DNA from: Bacillus sp. FJAT-27245
GTDB lineage: Bacteria > Bacillota > Bacilli > Bacillales > Cytobacillaceae
DNA length: 61,836 nt
Direction of reading: 5' to 3'
Assembly: GCF_001273955.1 (NCBI RefSeq)
Contig: NZ_LIGI01000001.1
Coordinates: forward strand, 4,068,536 to 4,130,371
Part shown: in pieces, positions 37,107 to 45,975 of the stretch
Position numbering within the stretch: position 1 is the first letter of the stretch
How the letters are laid out: every line of letters begins with the position of its first letter
Translations under genes and position numbers: made by a program
The notes under the pieces: generated by a model
What the model was told of the DNA's origin: nothing
Databases searched by the model: none
Seen by the model: only the letters and a program-made list of their open reading frames with translations

Positions 37107-38231
37107 TTACTTACTCCAGACAACCCTATTTATATAATCTGTATAAGACAGTATGATTCTTAGTACCTTATCGGAAACGTTTGGCATACTATAATCAGAA
37201 ACTGTTCTCAATGTATCAGATTCTTGCGTTTCTAATATCTCCAACCCTTGTAAAATTCTTTCACTCTTCAACCCCGTCATCATAACCGATGCTTCTTCCA
37301 TTGCTTCAGGTCTTTCATGGGCTTGTCTAATATTAAGAGCTCTAAAACCTAAAATTGAAGATTCTTCACTGATCGTTCCACTATCACTAAGTACTGCTTT
37401 AGCTTTTATTTGAAGTTTCACATAATCGTTGAATCCTAATGGTTTCAATGTCTTTACAAGGGGATTAAATTCAATTCCTTTAGTTTCAATCATTTTTTTT
37501 GTTCTCGGATGCGTACTTACAATTACTGGCATGCCGTACTTTTCCGCAATAGCATTTAGACTGCCAACTAAATCAAGGAAATTAGTTTCCGAGCTTATAT
37601 TTTCTTCCCTATGGGCTGAAACAACAAAGAAATTTCCTTCTGTAAGTTGTAATCTTTCTAGTACATTTGATTCCGCAATCGAAATTTTTCTAGAATTTAA
37701 AACCTCAAACATTGGGCTGCCAATCTTAATAACTCTATCAGCTGGAAGACCCTCTCTTAGTAAATATTCTCTAGCAATGTCACTGTATGTTAAGTTGATA
37801 TCTGCTATATGATCAACAATTTTTCTATTTGTTTCTTCTGGCACTCTTTGGTCAAAGCATCTATTTCCAGCTTCCATGTGAAAGATTGGAATTTGCTTTC
37901 TTTTTGCCGCAATAGCACATAAGCAGCTATTCGTATCTCCCAATACTAAAAAAGCATCTGGTTTTACCTCTTCAAGTATTGGATCGATTTTAATCAAAAT
38001 ATTCCCAACCGTTTCAATTGCAGATCCAGTAGCAGCATCAAGAAAATAATCGGGTTTTTTTAGATTAAAGTCATTAATGAAAACTTCATTTAATTCGTAG
38101 TCATAATTCTGCCCTGTATGGACAAGTGTATGATCTATTGCATTCGATTCTTCCAATTTATTTATAACAGCCGATAGCCTGATGATTTCCGGCCTTGTAC
38201 CCACAACTGTCATGACTTTTAGTTTTTTCAT
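37107..38231 (-). CDS. capG: Non-hydrolysing UDP-GlcNAc 2-epimerase family, CapG/WbjD type
   Basis: A 374-residue cytoplasmic epimerase of the WecB fold (VVGTRPEIIRLSAVI at the N terminus, HMEAGNRCFDQRVPEE, SDSGTISEES). In the FucNAc pathway the CapG/WbjD branch makes UDP-L-FucNAc from UDP-L-PneNAc by C2 inversion. The assignment to that branch rather than to UDP-ManNAc synthesis rests on its place directly after capE and capF (2 bp gap). The RBS is GGAGGT. Confidence 0.88.
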   Translation of the reverse strand: MKKLKVMTVVGTRPEIIRLSAVINKLEESNAIDHTLVHTGQNYDYELNEVFINDFNLKKPDYFLDAATGSAIETVGNILIKIDPILEEVKPDAFLVLGDTNSCLCAIAAKRKQIPIFHMEAGNRCFDQRVPEETNRKIVDHIADINLTYSDIAREYLLREGLPADRVIKIGSPMFEVLNSRKISIAESNVLERLQLTEGNFFVVSAHREENISSETNFLDLVGSLNAIAEKYGMPVIVSTHPRTKKMIETKGIEFNPLVKTLKPLGFNDYVKLQIKAKAVLSDSGTISEESSILGFRALNIRQAHERPEAMEEASVMMTGLKSERILQGLEILETQESDTLRTVSDYSMPNVSDKVLRIILSYTDYINRVVWSK

Positions 38232-38233
38232 TA

Positions 38234-39346
38234 CTATACCTCCACAAAATATGTGTCCGGTTTAGTTGGGTCAAAGCACTCATTCGCCCACATTACTGTT
38301 ACCAGGTCACTTACTCCTATATTCACAATAGAGTGTGTATATCCAGTAGGAATATCAACAACTTGTAATTTTTCCCCACTAACTCTATATTCTATGATTT
38401 CATCGGAATCAATTTTTTTAAAGCGAATCAAACCTTCTCCACTAACAACTAGAAATTTTTCGTTTTTCGTATGATGCCAATGATTGCCCTTTGTAATCCC
38501 GGGTTTTGATACATTGATAGACACTTGCCCTCTATCAGCAGTTCTTATAAATTCTGTAAAAGAGCCTCTATGATCACAATTCATTTTAAGATCATATGAA
38601 AATTGATTTTCGGGTAAAAAACTTAAATAAGTACTATAAAGTTTTTTTGTAAGAGGATCCTGCATATTTGGAATGTATAAACTTGTTCTGCTTTCCTTGA
38701 ACCCCATTATTAATTTTGCCAATTCTCCAAGCTTGATAGTATGTGTTATAGGCACTATACAAAAATCGTCCTCTTGCATAGTAGGGTTTCCCTCAAGCGC
38801 GCTCATAAATTCTTCTAATACATCGTCTATATAACAAAGGGTTAGTTCTGCGTCTGGATTGCTAATTTGTATATCGAGGCCTCTTGCTATATTATGACAA
38901 AAAGTAGCTACTACCGTATTGTAGTTCGGCCTACTCCACTTACCGAATAAGTTTGGCAATCGATATACATATACTTTATTATCCGTTTCATAAGAATAAT
39001 TAAATAATAAATCCTCGACAGCTTTTTTACTTCTGCCATAAGGATTATCCATTGTTGCTTGAATCGAAGAAGTTATCAGGACAGGCGCTTTATTATTATG
39101 TTTTTTCAGTAGATCTAATAATTGAGTCGTAAAACCCAAATTACCCTTAATGAATTCATCTTCATTTTTCGGCCTGTTAACTCCAGCTAAATGGAAAACA
39201 AAATCACACTCTTTCGCATATGTTTCAAGGAGTAAAGGATCAGTTTCCCTAGTAAATTCAAATAAATCGTTATATCCCTTGTTTTTCAGTTCTGCGACAA
39301 GATTTTTCCCTACAAAACCATTTGAACCCGTTACAAGAATTTTCAT
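38234..39346 (-). CDS. capF: CapF/WbjC bifunctional UDP-sugar reductase with cupin domain
   Basis: A 370-residue enzyme: an N-terminal short-chain dehydrogenase domain (MKILVTGSNGFVGKNLV, NAD(P) site) and a C-terminal cupin (about 250-370; NHWHHTKNEKFLVVSGEG, metal-binding His residues). In S. aureus CapF the cupin epimerises C3 and the reductase part reduces C4, giving UDP-L-6-deoxy-TalNAc-type product in UDP-L-FucNAc synthesis. The start is ATG 39346, with AAAGGTGG 8 nt upstream; the longer frame from 39358 would begin inside the RBS. It lies between capE and capG. Confidence 0.92.
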   Translation of the reverse strand: MKILVTGSNGFVGKNLVAELKNKGYNDLFEFTRETDPLLLETYAKECDFVFHLAGVNRPKNEDEFIKGNLGFTTQLLDLLKKHNNKAPVLITSSIQATMDNPYGRSKKAVEDLLFNYSYETDNKVYVYRLPNLFGKWSRPNYNTVVATFCHNIARGLDIQISNPDAELTLCYIDDVLEEFMSALEGNPTMQEDDFCIVPITHTIKLGELAKLIMGFKESRTSLYIPNMQDPLTKKLYSTYLSFLPENQFSYDLKMNCDHRGSFTEFIRTADRGQVSINVSKPGITKGNHWHHTKNEKFLVVSGEGLIRFKKIDSDEIIEYRVSGEKLQVVDIPTGYTHSIVNIGVSDLVTVMWANECFDPTKPDTYFVEV

Positions 39347-39360
39347 GAAAATTACCACCT

Positions 39361-40398
39361 TTATTTCATTGCAGGAACCTTTTTATTCCATTGTTTTAAT
39401 TCATTTTGCACATAATCCAATTCTAGTAATTTTTCTTTAATTTGCTCTACGTTAAGTATTTGTGTATTATCCGAATTATACTCTTTTCCAGAGGAAAGCT
39501 TATAATTTCCCTCGGCAAAGTACTTATCATAGTTAAGATCCCGTTGATCCGCAGGCACCTTATAAAAACCAGGTAAACCCTCTGCTTTTACATATTCCTC
39601 TTTAGTAAGAAGCGTTTCGTATCTTTTTTCTCCATGACGAGTACCTATAATTTTTATTTCATTTTTCGCATTAAACAATTCTTTTATAGCTTGAGCAAGA
39701 TCTCCGATAGTGCTGGCAGGTGATTTTTGTACCATAATATCCCCCGCTAGGGCATGCTTGAACGCAAAAACTACTAACTCAACGGCCTCCTCAAGAGTCA
39801 TGAGAAATCTTGTCATATTTGGATCTGTTACGGTGATGGGCTCGCCATTTTTTATTTGTTCTATAAATAATGGAATAACCGAACCGCGAGAAGCCATTAC
39901 ATTACCATATCGAGTTCCGCATATTAATGTCCTTTCAGGATTAACCGTTTTCGATTTAGCAATAAATACTTTTTCCATCATCGCCTTCGATATCCCCATA
40001 GCATTAATTGGGTAAGCCGCTTTATCTGTTGAAAGACAAATAACTTTTTTCACTCCGTAATCAATGGCCGCTGTCAATACATTATCCGTACCAATTATAT
40101 TTGTTTTTACAGCTTCAAGTGGGAAAAACTCGCATGAAGGAACCTGCTTTAACGCTGCGGCATGAAAAATATAATCAACCCCATGCATCGCATTTTTAAT
40201 GCTCGCTAAATCCCTGATATCCCCAATGTAAAATTTGAGTTTGTCATTTTTATAAAGCTTCCGCATATCATCTTGCTTCTTTTCATCACGAGAAAAAATT
40301 CTTATTTCACTTATATTTGTTTTTAAAAATCTCTTCATCACTGCATGTCCAAAAGAACCGGTACCACCAGTAATGAGTAAAGTTTTACCTTTAAACAT
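39361..40398 (-). CDS. capE: CapE/WbjB UDP-GlcNAc 4,6-dehydratase/5-epimerase
   Basis: A 345-residue soluble SDR enzyme and first step from UDP-GlcNAc to UDP-L-FucNAc. The nucleotide-binding motif is LLITGGTGSFGHAV. The catalytic region LSTDKAAYPINAMGISKAM has the MxxxK variant (AMGISK) in place of the usual YxxxK, as in CapE and WbjB. GTRYGNV and RHGEKRYETLL are also family-typical. It lies 3 bp after the upstream glycosyltransferase, with RBS GGAGGG. Confidence 0.92.
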   Translation of the reverse strand: MFKGKTLLITGGTGSFGHAVMKRFLKTNISEIRIFSRDEKKQDDMRKLYKNDKLKFYIGDIRDLASIKNAMHGVDYIFHAAALKQVPSCEFFPLEAVKTNIIGTDNVLTAAIDYGVKKVICLSTDKAAYPINAMGISKAMMEKVFIAKSKTVNPERTLICGTRYGNVMASRGSVIPLFIEQIKNGEPITVTDPNMTRFLMTLEEAVELVVFAFKHALAGDIMVQKSPASTIGDLAQAIKELFNAKNEIKIIGTRHGEKRYETLLTKEEYVKAEGLPGFYKVPADQRDLNYDKYFAEGNYKLSSGKEYNSDNTQILNVEQIKEKLLELDYVQNELKQWNKKVPAMK

Positions 40399-40401
40399 TC
40401 A

Positions 40402-41589
40402 TTATCCCTCCAATTTAGTCAGGGCCTCTTCTAATAGTGACATAAATCTTTGTTTACTAAAGTTTTTGCTATAAAATTCATTGGAGTTTTGAGCCATTAC
40501 TTCTTTCTCGTCACTATTACAGAACTGTACGATTTTTTCAGCTAATTGAACATAATCTTCAGCAGAGCAACATAACCCGCACTCAGCCTTTTTAATTAGT
40601 CGATTAGTCTCACCGTTTATTGCGCCAATTATCGGTTTACCAGCAGCCATATACGATTGCACTTTACCTGGGAGCGTGTAAGATATAAATTTGTTGTTTT
40701 TTAAGGTGACTAACATTGCATCCGCTAACCCATAAAAATACGGCATTTCGCTTAAAGGCCTTCTTCCATAGAAGATAATATTTTCCAAATTTAGTTTCTT
40801 GGCAAGATCCTTACATTCTTCTAATCTAGATCCATCTCCTACTATATGAAACTTAATATTTGAACGTTCACGTAATTCATTTGCTGCTTTAACTATTGTA
40901 TCCACGCTCTGCATATCACCAATATTTCCCGCAAACACAAAATTATATATACCATCATCAACAACCGAAATGGATTCAGCAAATATTTCTTCCGCATATT
41001 GCGGTATATGGTATATTTCACCATTACTAATATTAAGAACACTTTTAAAATAGTCTTTAAACATGCTAGATGTGACCGCTATGGAATCTGCCGAGGAATA
41101 AATCCATTTTGATATATTCTTAAAAATTTTATAAATCACTGAATTTTCTCTTATACCGCCAGCAGCTAAACTCTCCGGCCATAAATCCAGACAATAAAGT
41201 AATATCTTTTTCTTATGCTTTTTCTTGTAAACAATGGCCGGTATGCCCATCATAACAGGCGAAAGCTGATTCACTAATATCACGTCAAAATTTCCCTTTA
41301 AAAAAAGTGCCTTAAACGAACCAGATACAGCAAAGCTAAGATAATTTAAAAAGAGTTTTATCTTATTATTTCCACGGCCTATTTCAAAACTGCGGATAAC
41401 CTTCACACCATTTAAAATTTCATTCCTTTTCTGCCCATACCGATATCCATCAAGAACTTTTCCCTCTGGATAATTTGGAAGGCCAGTTAGCACTGTTACA
41501 TCATGTCCCATTTTCACTAATGATTCACAGATGTCTGAAATGCGAAAAGGTTCCGGATAGTAATATTGGCAGACAACAAGAATCTTCAT
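40402..41589 (-). CDS. Glycosyltransferase WbuB/CapL-like, probable FucNAc transferase
   Basis: A 395-residue GT4 enzyme (MKILVVCQYYYPEPFRISDI, VLTGLPNYPEGKV, LYCLDLWPESL, FAGNIGDMQSVDTIV, MAAGKPIIGAINGE). These motifs are typical of the WbuB/WbjE/CapL group that adds L-FucNAc to the lipid-linked first sugar. The genes for UDP-L-FucNAc follow immediately, which agrees. The role as second-sugar transferase is inferred. Confidence 0.85.
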   Translation of the reverse strand: MKILVVCQYYYPEPFRISDICESLVKMGHDVTVLTGLPNYPEGKVLDGYRYGQKRNEILNGVKVIRSFEIGRGNNKIKLFLNYLSFAVSGSFKALFLKGNFDVILVNQLSPVMMGIPAIVYKKKHKKKILLYCLDLWPESLAAGGIRENSVIYKIFKNISKWIYSSADSIAVTSSMFKDYFKSVLNISNGEIYHIPQYAEEIFAESISVVDDGIYNFVFAGNIGDMQSVDTIVKAANELRERSNIKFHIVGDGSRLEECKDLAKKLNLENIIFYGRRPLSEMPYFYGLADAMLVTLKNNKFISYTLPGKVQSYMAAGKPIIGAINGETNRLIKKAECGLCCSAEDYVQLAEKIVQFCNSDEKEVMAQNSNEFYSKNFSKQRFMSLLEEALTKLEG

Positions 41590-41609
41590 ACTAAATTGTC
41601 CTCCAGCTT

Positions 41610-42503
41610 CTATTTCACCTTTGTTAGATACTCTTTAATTTCAAGCTTTAATCCTTCAGAAAGAGGCATGGGCTTATAACCAAAATCCTTCGCGGCTTTT
41701 TCATGCGGAAAACTTCTGTCTTCTCCCATCCTCTGAACCTTCTCTATAAAATCAATCTTTCCGAACGAACATACTTTAAGAATTCTTGCCAAAATGACGC
41801 CTATTTCCAATGGTACACTGATAAATGTAGTCTTCTTATCTAAAATGCGGCCAATCAACTTAAATAAATCCTTCATTGAAATTGGCTTTTCACCAGATAA
41901 AATATAATCACCATTTAAAATATGTGCCTTCATTAGCACTTGATAATATGCCTTACCCAAATCTCTTCCATTAACTGGTTGGATCTGGTTTCTTCCATGA
42001 TTTATGATTGGAAACAACTTTAACTTATCAACCATTTTTATAAAAACAATCATATTTCTGTCATTGATGTTTCCATAAATCATAGTAGGCCTTAAAAAGA
42101 CGACACCAATTTTTGAGTTGTTTTCTTGTTTGATACTTTCAATATTTTGTTCTATATGCTTATATTCTTCTGACGCACTTTTATATTTGGAATAAATACC
42201 AGTTGTATGGACTAGAATTGCTCTCTTAACACCGTTTTTAATGGCTGCTTTGATAACAGTTACCGAATAAAATATCGAAGCTATATGCACGACAGTGTCA
42301 ATTCCACTCAATGCGCTGTTCATAGTCTCTTGATTCTCTAGATCTCCAATTACTACTTCAATGTTTAAACCTGAATTATCCAATAATGATCTATCAGAAT
42401 TATTTCGGACAATACAACGAATCGGGCCATCATATTTGTCTTTAATTAGCACTTGTAAAAAATGTCTTCCACTATGCCCGGTGATCCCTGTAACCAATAT
42501 CAT
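41610..42503 (-). CDS. NAD-dependent epimerase/C4-reductase, CapN/WbjF/WbpV-like
   Basis: A 297-residue extended SDR (MILVTGITGHSGRHFLQVLI nucleotide site). It is likely to reduce the 4-keto sugar made by the CapD-type dehydratase to UDP-D-FucNAc or UDP-D-QuiNAc. It sits between the initiating sugar transferase and the WbuB-like transferase, the place of the equivalent gene in P. aeruginosa O11. The usual catalytic Tyr/Lys pair may be TTGIYSKYK. The start is ATG 42503, after AAAGGTGGAG; the longer frame to 42557 would overlap the upstream gene. Product stereochemistry is uncertain. Confidence 0.8.
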   Translation of the reverse strand: MILVTGITGHSGRHFLQVLIKDKYDGPIRCIVRNNSDRSLLDNSGLNIEVVIGDLENQETMNSALSGIDTVVHIASIFYSVTVIKAAIKNGVKRAILVHTTGIYSKYKSASEEYKHIEQNIESIKQENNSKIGVVFLRPTMIYGNINDRNMIVFIKMVDKLKLFPIINHGRNQIQPVNGRDLGKAYYQVLMKAHILNGDYILSGEKPISMKDLFKLIGRILDKKTTFISVPLEIGVILARILKVCSFGKIDFIEKVQRMGEDRSFPHEKAAKDFGYKPMPLSEGLKLEIKEYLTKVK

Positions 42504-42516
42504 TTTTTCTCCACCT

Positions 42517-43155
42517 TTATGACTTACCTGCAGAACCTGTGTATTTAGTACTTGCAACTTCCTTTATTGTACTAGTTCCACCTTCGACAACCCCATCACT
42601 CTTAATTACACTTACTATAGTTCCAAAAAAACATTTGATATCCATCCACAGGCCAAATTGTTGAACATAGTCTCCATCCAACTTTGCCTTGACATCGATA
42701 GGTAACTCATCTCGCCCATTAATCTGTGCCCAACCGGTCAATCCAGGTAGCACATTATTAGCATTGTATTTATCTCTTTCCGCAATCAAATCATACTGAT
42801 TCCACAATGCCGGACGTGGTCCAATAATACTCATTTGGCCAATAAATATATTCCAAATTTGCGGTAACTCATCAAGCGATGTCTTCCTTAGAAACTTGCC
42901 AATTTTCGTAATATACTGGTCAGGTTTATCCAATAAGTGAGTAGGAATGTCCTTTGGCGTATCGATTCTCATAGTACGGAATTTTAATATATTGAAATGG
43001 CTTTTATTTATTCCAACTCGTCTTTGCATAAAAAGTACTGGACCCTTTGATTCCATTTTTATAGCTATTACTATAATCAAAAAAATCGGTAATAAAAGGA
43101 TTAGTGCCACGAGGGATAGGGTAATATCAATAAGTCTTTTAATTTTCGGATACAT
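42517..43155 (-). CDS. Initiating undecaprenyl-phosphate sugar-phosphate transferase (CapM/WbpL/PglC-like)
   Basis: A 212-residue small polyprenyl-phosphate phosphoglycosyltransferase. It has one membrane segment (IDITLSLVALILLLPIFLI) and then the catalytic core QRRVGINKSHFNILKFRTM, KTSLDELPQIWNI and MSIIGPRPAL. It loads the first sugar-1-phosphate (D-FucNAc or D-QuiNAc predicted) on undecaprenyl phosphate. The start is ATG 43155, after GGGAGTG; the frame is open to 43242 but has no RBS there. The 270-bp gap upstream holds a terminator hairpin at 43351. Confidence 0.88.
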   Translation of the reverse strand: MYPKIKRLIDITLSLVALILLLPIFLIIVIAIKMESKGPVLFMQRRVGINKSHFNILKFRTMRIDTPKDIPTHLLDKPDQYITKIGKFLRKTSLDELPQIWNIFIGQMSIIGPRPALWNQYDLIAERDKYNANNVLPGLTGWAQINGRDELPIDVKAKLDGDYVQQFGLWMDIKCFFGTIVSVIKSDGVVEGGTSTIKEVASTKYTGSAGKS

Positions 43156-43350
43156 GTTTGTAACACTCCCAAATAAGCTTATGACCAAAATCAGAATGAT
43201 ATTGAATTCTAGTTCTCTTTCCACCAACCGTTTAAGCGACAAAATTCAGCCCGTAAAACTGAAGATTTTGCAGTATAGTTAAAGCCTAAAAAAACTTATG
43301 GATAATCTTTCCGGTTTTCAATGTTCTTTTAAAATAACGAATTTAAATAC

Positions 43351-43393
43351 AAAAAAATTACTCCCACCTAAAATCACACTAAAGTAGGAGCAA
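43351..43393 (-). terminator. Terminator hairpin between capD and the rest of the operon
   Basis: In minus-strand RNA, CUCCUACUU pairs with AGGUGGGAG using two G-U pairs, followed by UAAUUUUUUUG. It would stop transcription just after capD unless antiterminated. Confidence 0.7.
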
Positions 43394-43425
43394 TTGGTCG
43401 TTTTTCGATGTCTATCCCAATTAGA

Positions 43426-45243
43426 TTACTTCACCAAGCTAAGAGTTATATTCTTTTTTCGGTTGGCCAAATTAACCACAAATTTCTTCATATTATCATT
43501 CGAAAAATGCTCAAATCTCTCCAGGAGGTACTCAATTTCCTCTTCCTGTTCAAGCACCGCTTTCCCGATAAAAATCTTTGGATAAATTGGTACAGGGTGG
43601 ACTTCTTTTTCATTAAGAAGTTCCTCAAACATCTTTTCACCGGGACGAATTCCAGAGTATTTAATCCCGATTTCTTCTATTGTATAACCCGACAGTTTGA
43701 TAAGGTTTTTGGCTAGGTCTACAATCTTCACCGGTTCACCCATATCAAGAACAAATATTTCCCCTCCCTTAGCGAGGGCACCAGCCTGAATAACCAATCG
43801 TGAAGCTTCCGGGATGGTCATAAAGTAGCGTGTCATGTCTGGGTGAGTAACGGTAACCGGACCGCCAGCCTGGATTTGCTTTTTAAATAATGGAATGACG
43901 CTGCCACGGCTGCCGAGGACGTTTCCGAACCGAACCGCGACAAACTTTGTTTCACTTTCCTGGTCAAGCTTCTGAATAATCATTTCGGCAATTCGTTTAG
44001 TAGAACCCATAACATTTGTTGGATTGACCGCCTTGTCTGACGAAATAAGGACAAATGTTTTTACTCCAAACGTTTCTGCGGCTTCCGCAACGTTCTTTGT
44101 GCCAAACACATTGTTTTTAACAGCTTCCCTTGGATTGTATTCCATTAAAGGCACATGTTTATGGGCAGCCGCATGGTAAACAACGTCGGGCAGATGTTCT
44201 TCCATTACCTCAAACATCCGGTTCCGATCCTTGATGTCCCCTATTACCGGAATGATTTCAATCTTATCTCCGTACAATCTTCGCAATTCCATATCAATCA
44301 GATAAATGCTGTTCTCCCCGTGGCCAAGGAGAACAATTTTTGCAGGAGAAAAGCTGCAAATCTGACGGCAGATTTCCGAACCGATAGAACCGCCGGCTCC
44401 TGTTACAAGTACAGTGTTACCAAAAATATTACCAGAGATTCTCTCCATATCCAGCTTTACTGGCTCCCGTCCAAGCAAATCCTCCACCTCAACGTCCCGT
44501 ACGTGAGTGGATACCTTCCCAGTCATAAGATCCTCCAGCTTAGGAAGGATTTGCGTTTTTGCCTTTGTTTTAGAACATTCTGTAAAAATCCGGTTAAGCT
44601 CAGCTTTATTCAAAGAAGGAATAGCAATGATAATATTGTCAACGCCTAAATTTCTAACTGCTGCCTGTATGGAGTCAATCCCGCCAATCACCGGAATATC
44701 CAGGAAATGGAGCTTTTGCTTCCTCACGTCATCATCAATGAAAGCAACCGGACACAATTCTGCATCAGGACTTTTCACAAGCTGTCTAACAACCATGCGT
44801 CCCGCTGACCCCGCTCCGATTATTAAAGCTTTTTTCTTTGCTTTATTCTTGTATAAATATGAATCACGAATTGTCCGCCAAAAAAAACGCGATCCACCAA
44901 TAGCCAGAATATATGTCATCCACGTACTTATTAGTGCCCGAAAGTAAAAACCATGATTGACCAAATGTTCCGTCATCGCCGTTACAATTACAGATAATGT
45001 TACAGCTTTTACTATTGCAAACAGTTCAGCAGTACTCGCATATTCCCATGCCTTTTTATACAGCCCATAATAAAAAGAAAAAATATGGTGGCTTATAAGC
45101 ATCGTTATTGCGCTGACTGAAATTGTACCGAAAGATGTTATTCCCAAAGATGGGTGGAGCGGAATGTAGCTGATATACACCGCAGAGAGGACCAAAACCG
45201 AATCGATAAAAATAAGCAGTGCCAGGCGGGATTTGTAAGTCAC
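43426..45243 (-). CDS. capD: CapD/EpsC/PglF-type membrane UDP-GlcNAc 4,6-dehydratase
   Basis: A 605-residue enzyme with about four N-terminal membrane helices and two Rossmann regions: a CoA-binding-like one (LIIGAGSAGRMVV, about 140) and the SDR catalytic domain (TVLVTGAGGSIGSEI, about 285; ISSDKAVNPTNVMGSTKR; VRFGNVLGSRGS; GIRPGEKMFEELL). It converts UDP-GlcNAc to the 4-keto-6-deoxy sugar that starts UDP-D-FucNAc, UDP-D-QuiNAc or bacillosamine synthesis. The start is GTG 45243, with AAAGGGGGAAA upstream. Its leader holds a candidate EAR RNA and a terminator hairpin, as epsC has in B. subtilis. Confidence 0.92.
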   Translation of the reverse strand: MTYKSRLALLIFIDSVLVLSAVYISYIPLHPSLGITSFGTISVSAITMLISHHIFSFYYGLYKKAWEYASTAELFAIVKAVTLSVIVTAMTEHLVNHGFYFRALISTWMTYILAIGGSRFFWRTIRDSYLYKNKAKKKALIIGAGSAGRMVVRQLVKSPDAELCPVAFIDDDVRKQKLHFLDIPVIGGIDSIQAAVRNLGVDNIIIAIPSLNKAELNRIFTECSKTKAKTQILPKLEDLMTGKVSTHVRDVEVEDLLGREPVKLDMERISGNIFGNTVLVTGAGGSIGSEICRQICSFSPAKIVLLGHGENSIYLIDMELRRLYGDKIEIIPVIGDIKDRNRMFEVMEEHLPDVVYHAAAHKHVPLMEYNPREAVKNNVFGTKNVAEAAETFGVKTFVLISSDKAVNPTNVMGSTKRIAEMIIQKLDQESETKFVAVRFGNVLGSRGSVIPLFKKQIQAGGPVTVTHPDMTRYFMTIPEASRLVIQAGALAKGGEIFVLDMGEPVKIVDLAKNLIKLSGYTIEEIGIKYSGIRPGEKMFEELLNEKEVHPVPIYPKIFIGKAVLEQEEEIEYLLERFEHFSNDNMKKFVVNLANRKKNITLSLVK

Positions 45244-45295
45244 TTATTCATTTCCCCCTTTAACTCTAATATGCTAACAATAATCCCCAAAATAA

Positions 45296-45345
45296 ATACC
45301 TAATGAAAAAATAGAATTGTAAATTACTGTTCTTTCATTAGGTAT
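45296..45345 (-). terminator. Leader hairpin/terminator ahead of capD
   Basis: Perfect 13-bp inverted repeat, ATACCTAATGAAA (45296-45308) and TTTCATTAGGTAT (45333-45345). On the minus strand it is followed by TTATTTTGGGG. It lies between the candidate EAR RNA and the capD start. Confidence 0.55.
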
Positions 45346-45364
45346 CTATCTATAAAAATTTGGG

Positions 45365-45489
45365 CATCTAACCCCCCCTCACACTATGCAATTGACGACT
45401 GGCGTCTAAGGAGGGTAAAGTCCCACTGCATAGCCGAGTACCTACATGGATAACGGACAGGAGGCATCTCCGTTTGGCATTTGCCAAAA
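45365..45489 (-). ncRNA. Candidate EAR (epsC-type) antitermination RNA
   Basis: About 125 nt with many nested, perfectly paired stems (plus-strand coordinates): TTGGCA/TGCCAA at 45474-45487; AACGGA/TCCGTT at 45452-45457 and 45469-45474; CTATGCA/TGCATAG at 45384-45390 and 45427-45433, enclosing GACG/CGTC (45394-45406) and GGG/CCC (45413-45424). The conserved-looking strand text GTAGGTACTCGG lies between stems. The size, the structure and especially the place match the eps-associated RNA of Bacillales. That RNA lies between the epsB-like kinase gene and the epsC/capD-like gene and lets polymerase read through terminators. I cannot run a covariance search, so the family name is a proposal. Confidence 0.6.
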
Positions 45490-45975
45490 GTATTTCACCA
45501 TATTTGTTTGTTGAAAAATGCCAAATATCCTTTATTCCTGATTTGTTCCGGCTCTTCTTTGTAATTATTTTTATCAAGTAAGCAATTCGGCATTTTCTTG
45601 GAGAGTATAACTTCTCCTCTAATACCTAGTAACCTAGCGGAAAATGAACTCACAGGATTTGTGAGCATCAAGGATAAAAATATTAACAATGCATATCAAT
45701 CATTGACAACAGCTCTGTTCCACTTTCCACAATTTCACAAAATACATATTTACATTTTAACCTCTAATATAGCTCTAGTAAAGGGAGATTCCATATATGT
45801 AAATTTTAACCATAGTAAATCAATGGTTTTTGGGATTGATTAATTCCACCACTCCTACATGTTTGCTTTCGCAGCTTACAAACTTTCCTTTGATATAACC
45901 GTCTTATTTCACTATTAACGAAAATGATTCTAAGATTGGTTCGATAATATTATGCATCGGTCAAAGTACCGGAGA

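Noticed and set aside
45365-45489. Group II intron fragment
   Set aside because: First impression from the GTAAAGTCCCAC text; no reverse transcriptase or domain V nearby, and stems plus location fit an epsC-type RNA better.
45598-45843. 81-aa plus-strand ORF starting at TTG
   Set aside because: No RBS, lies in decayed DNA, no family resemblance.
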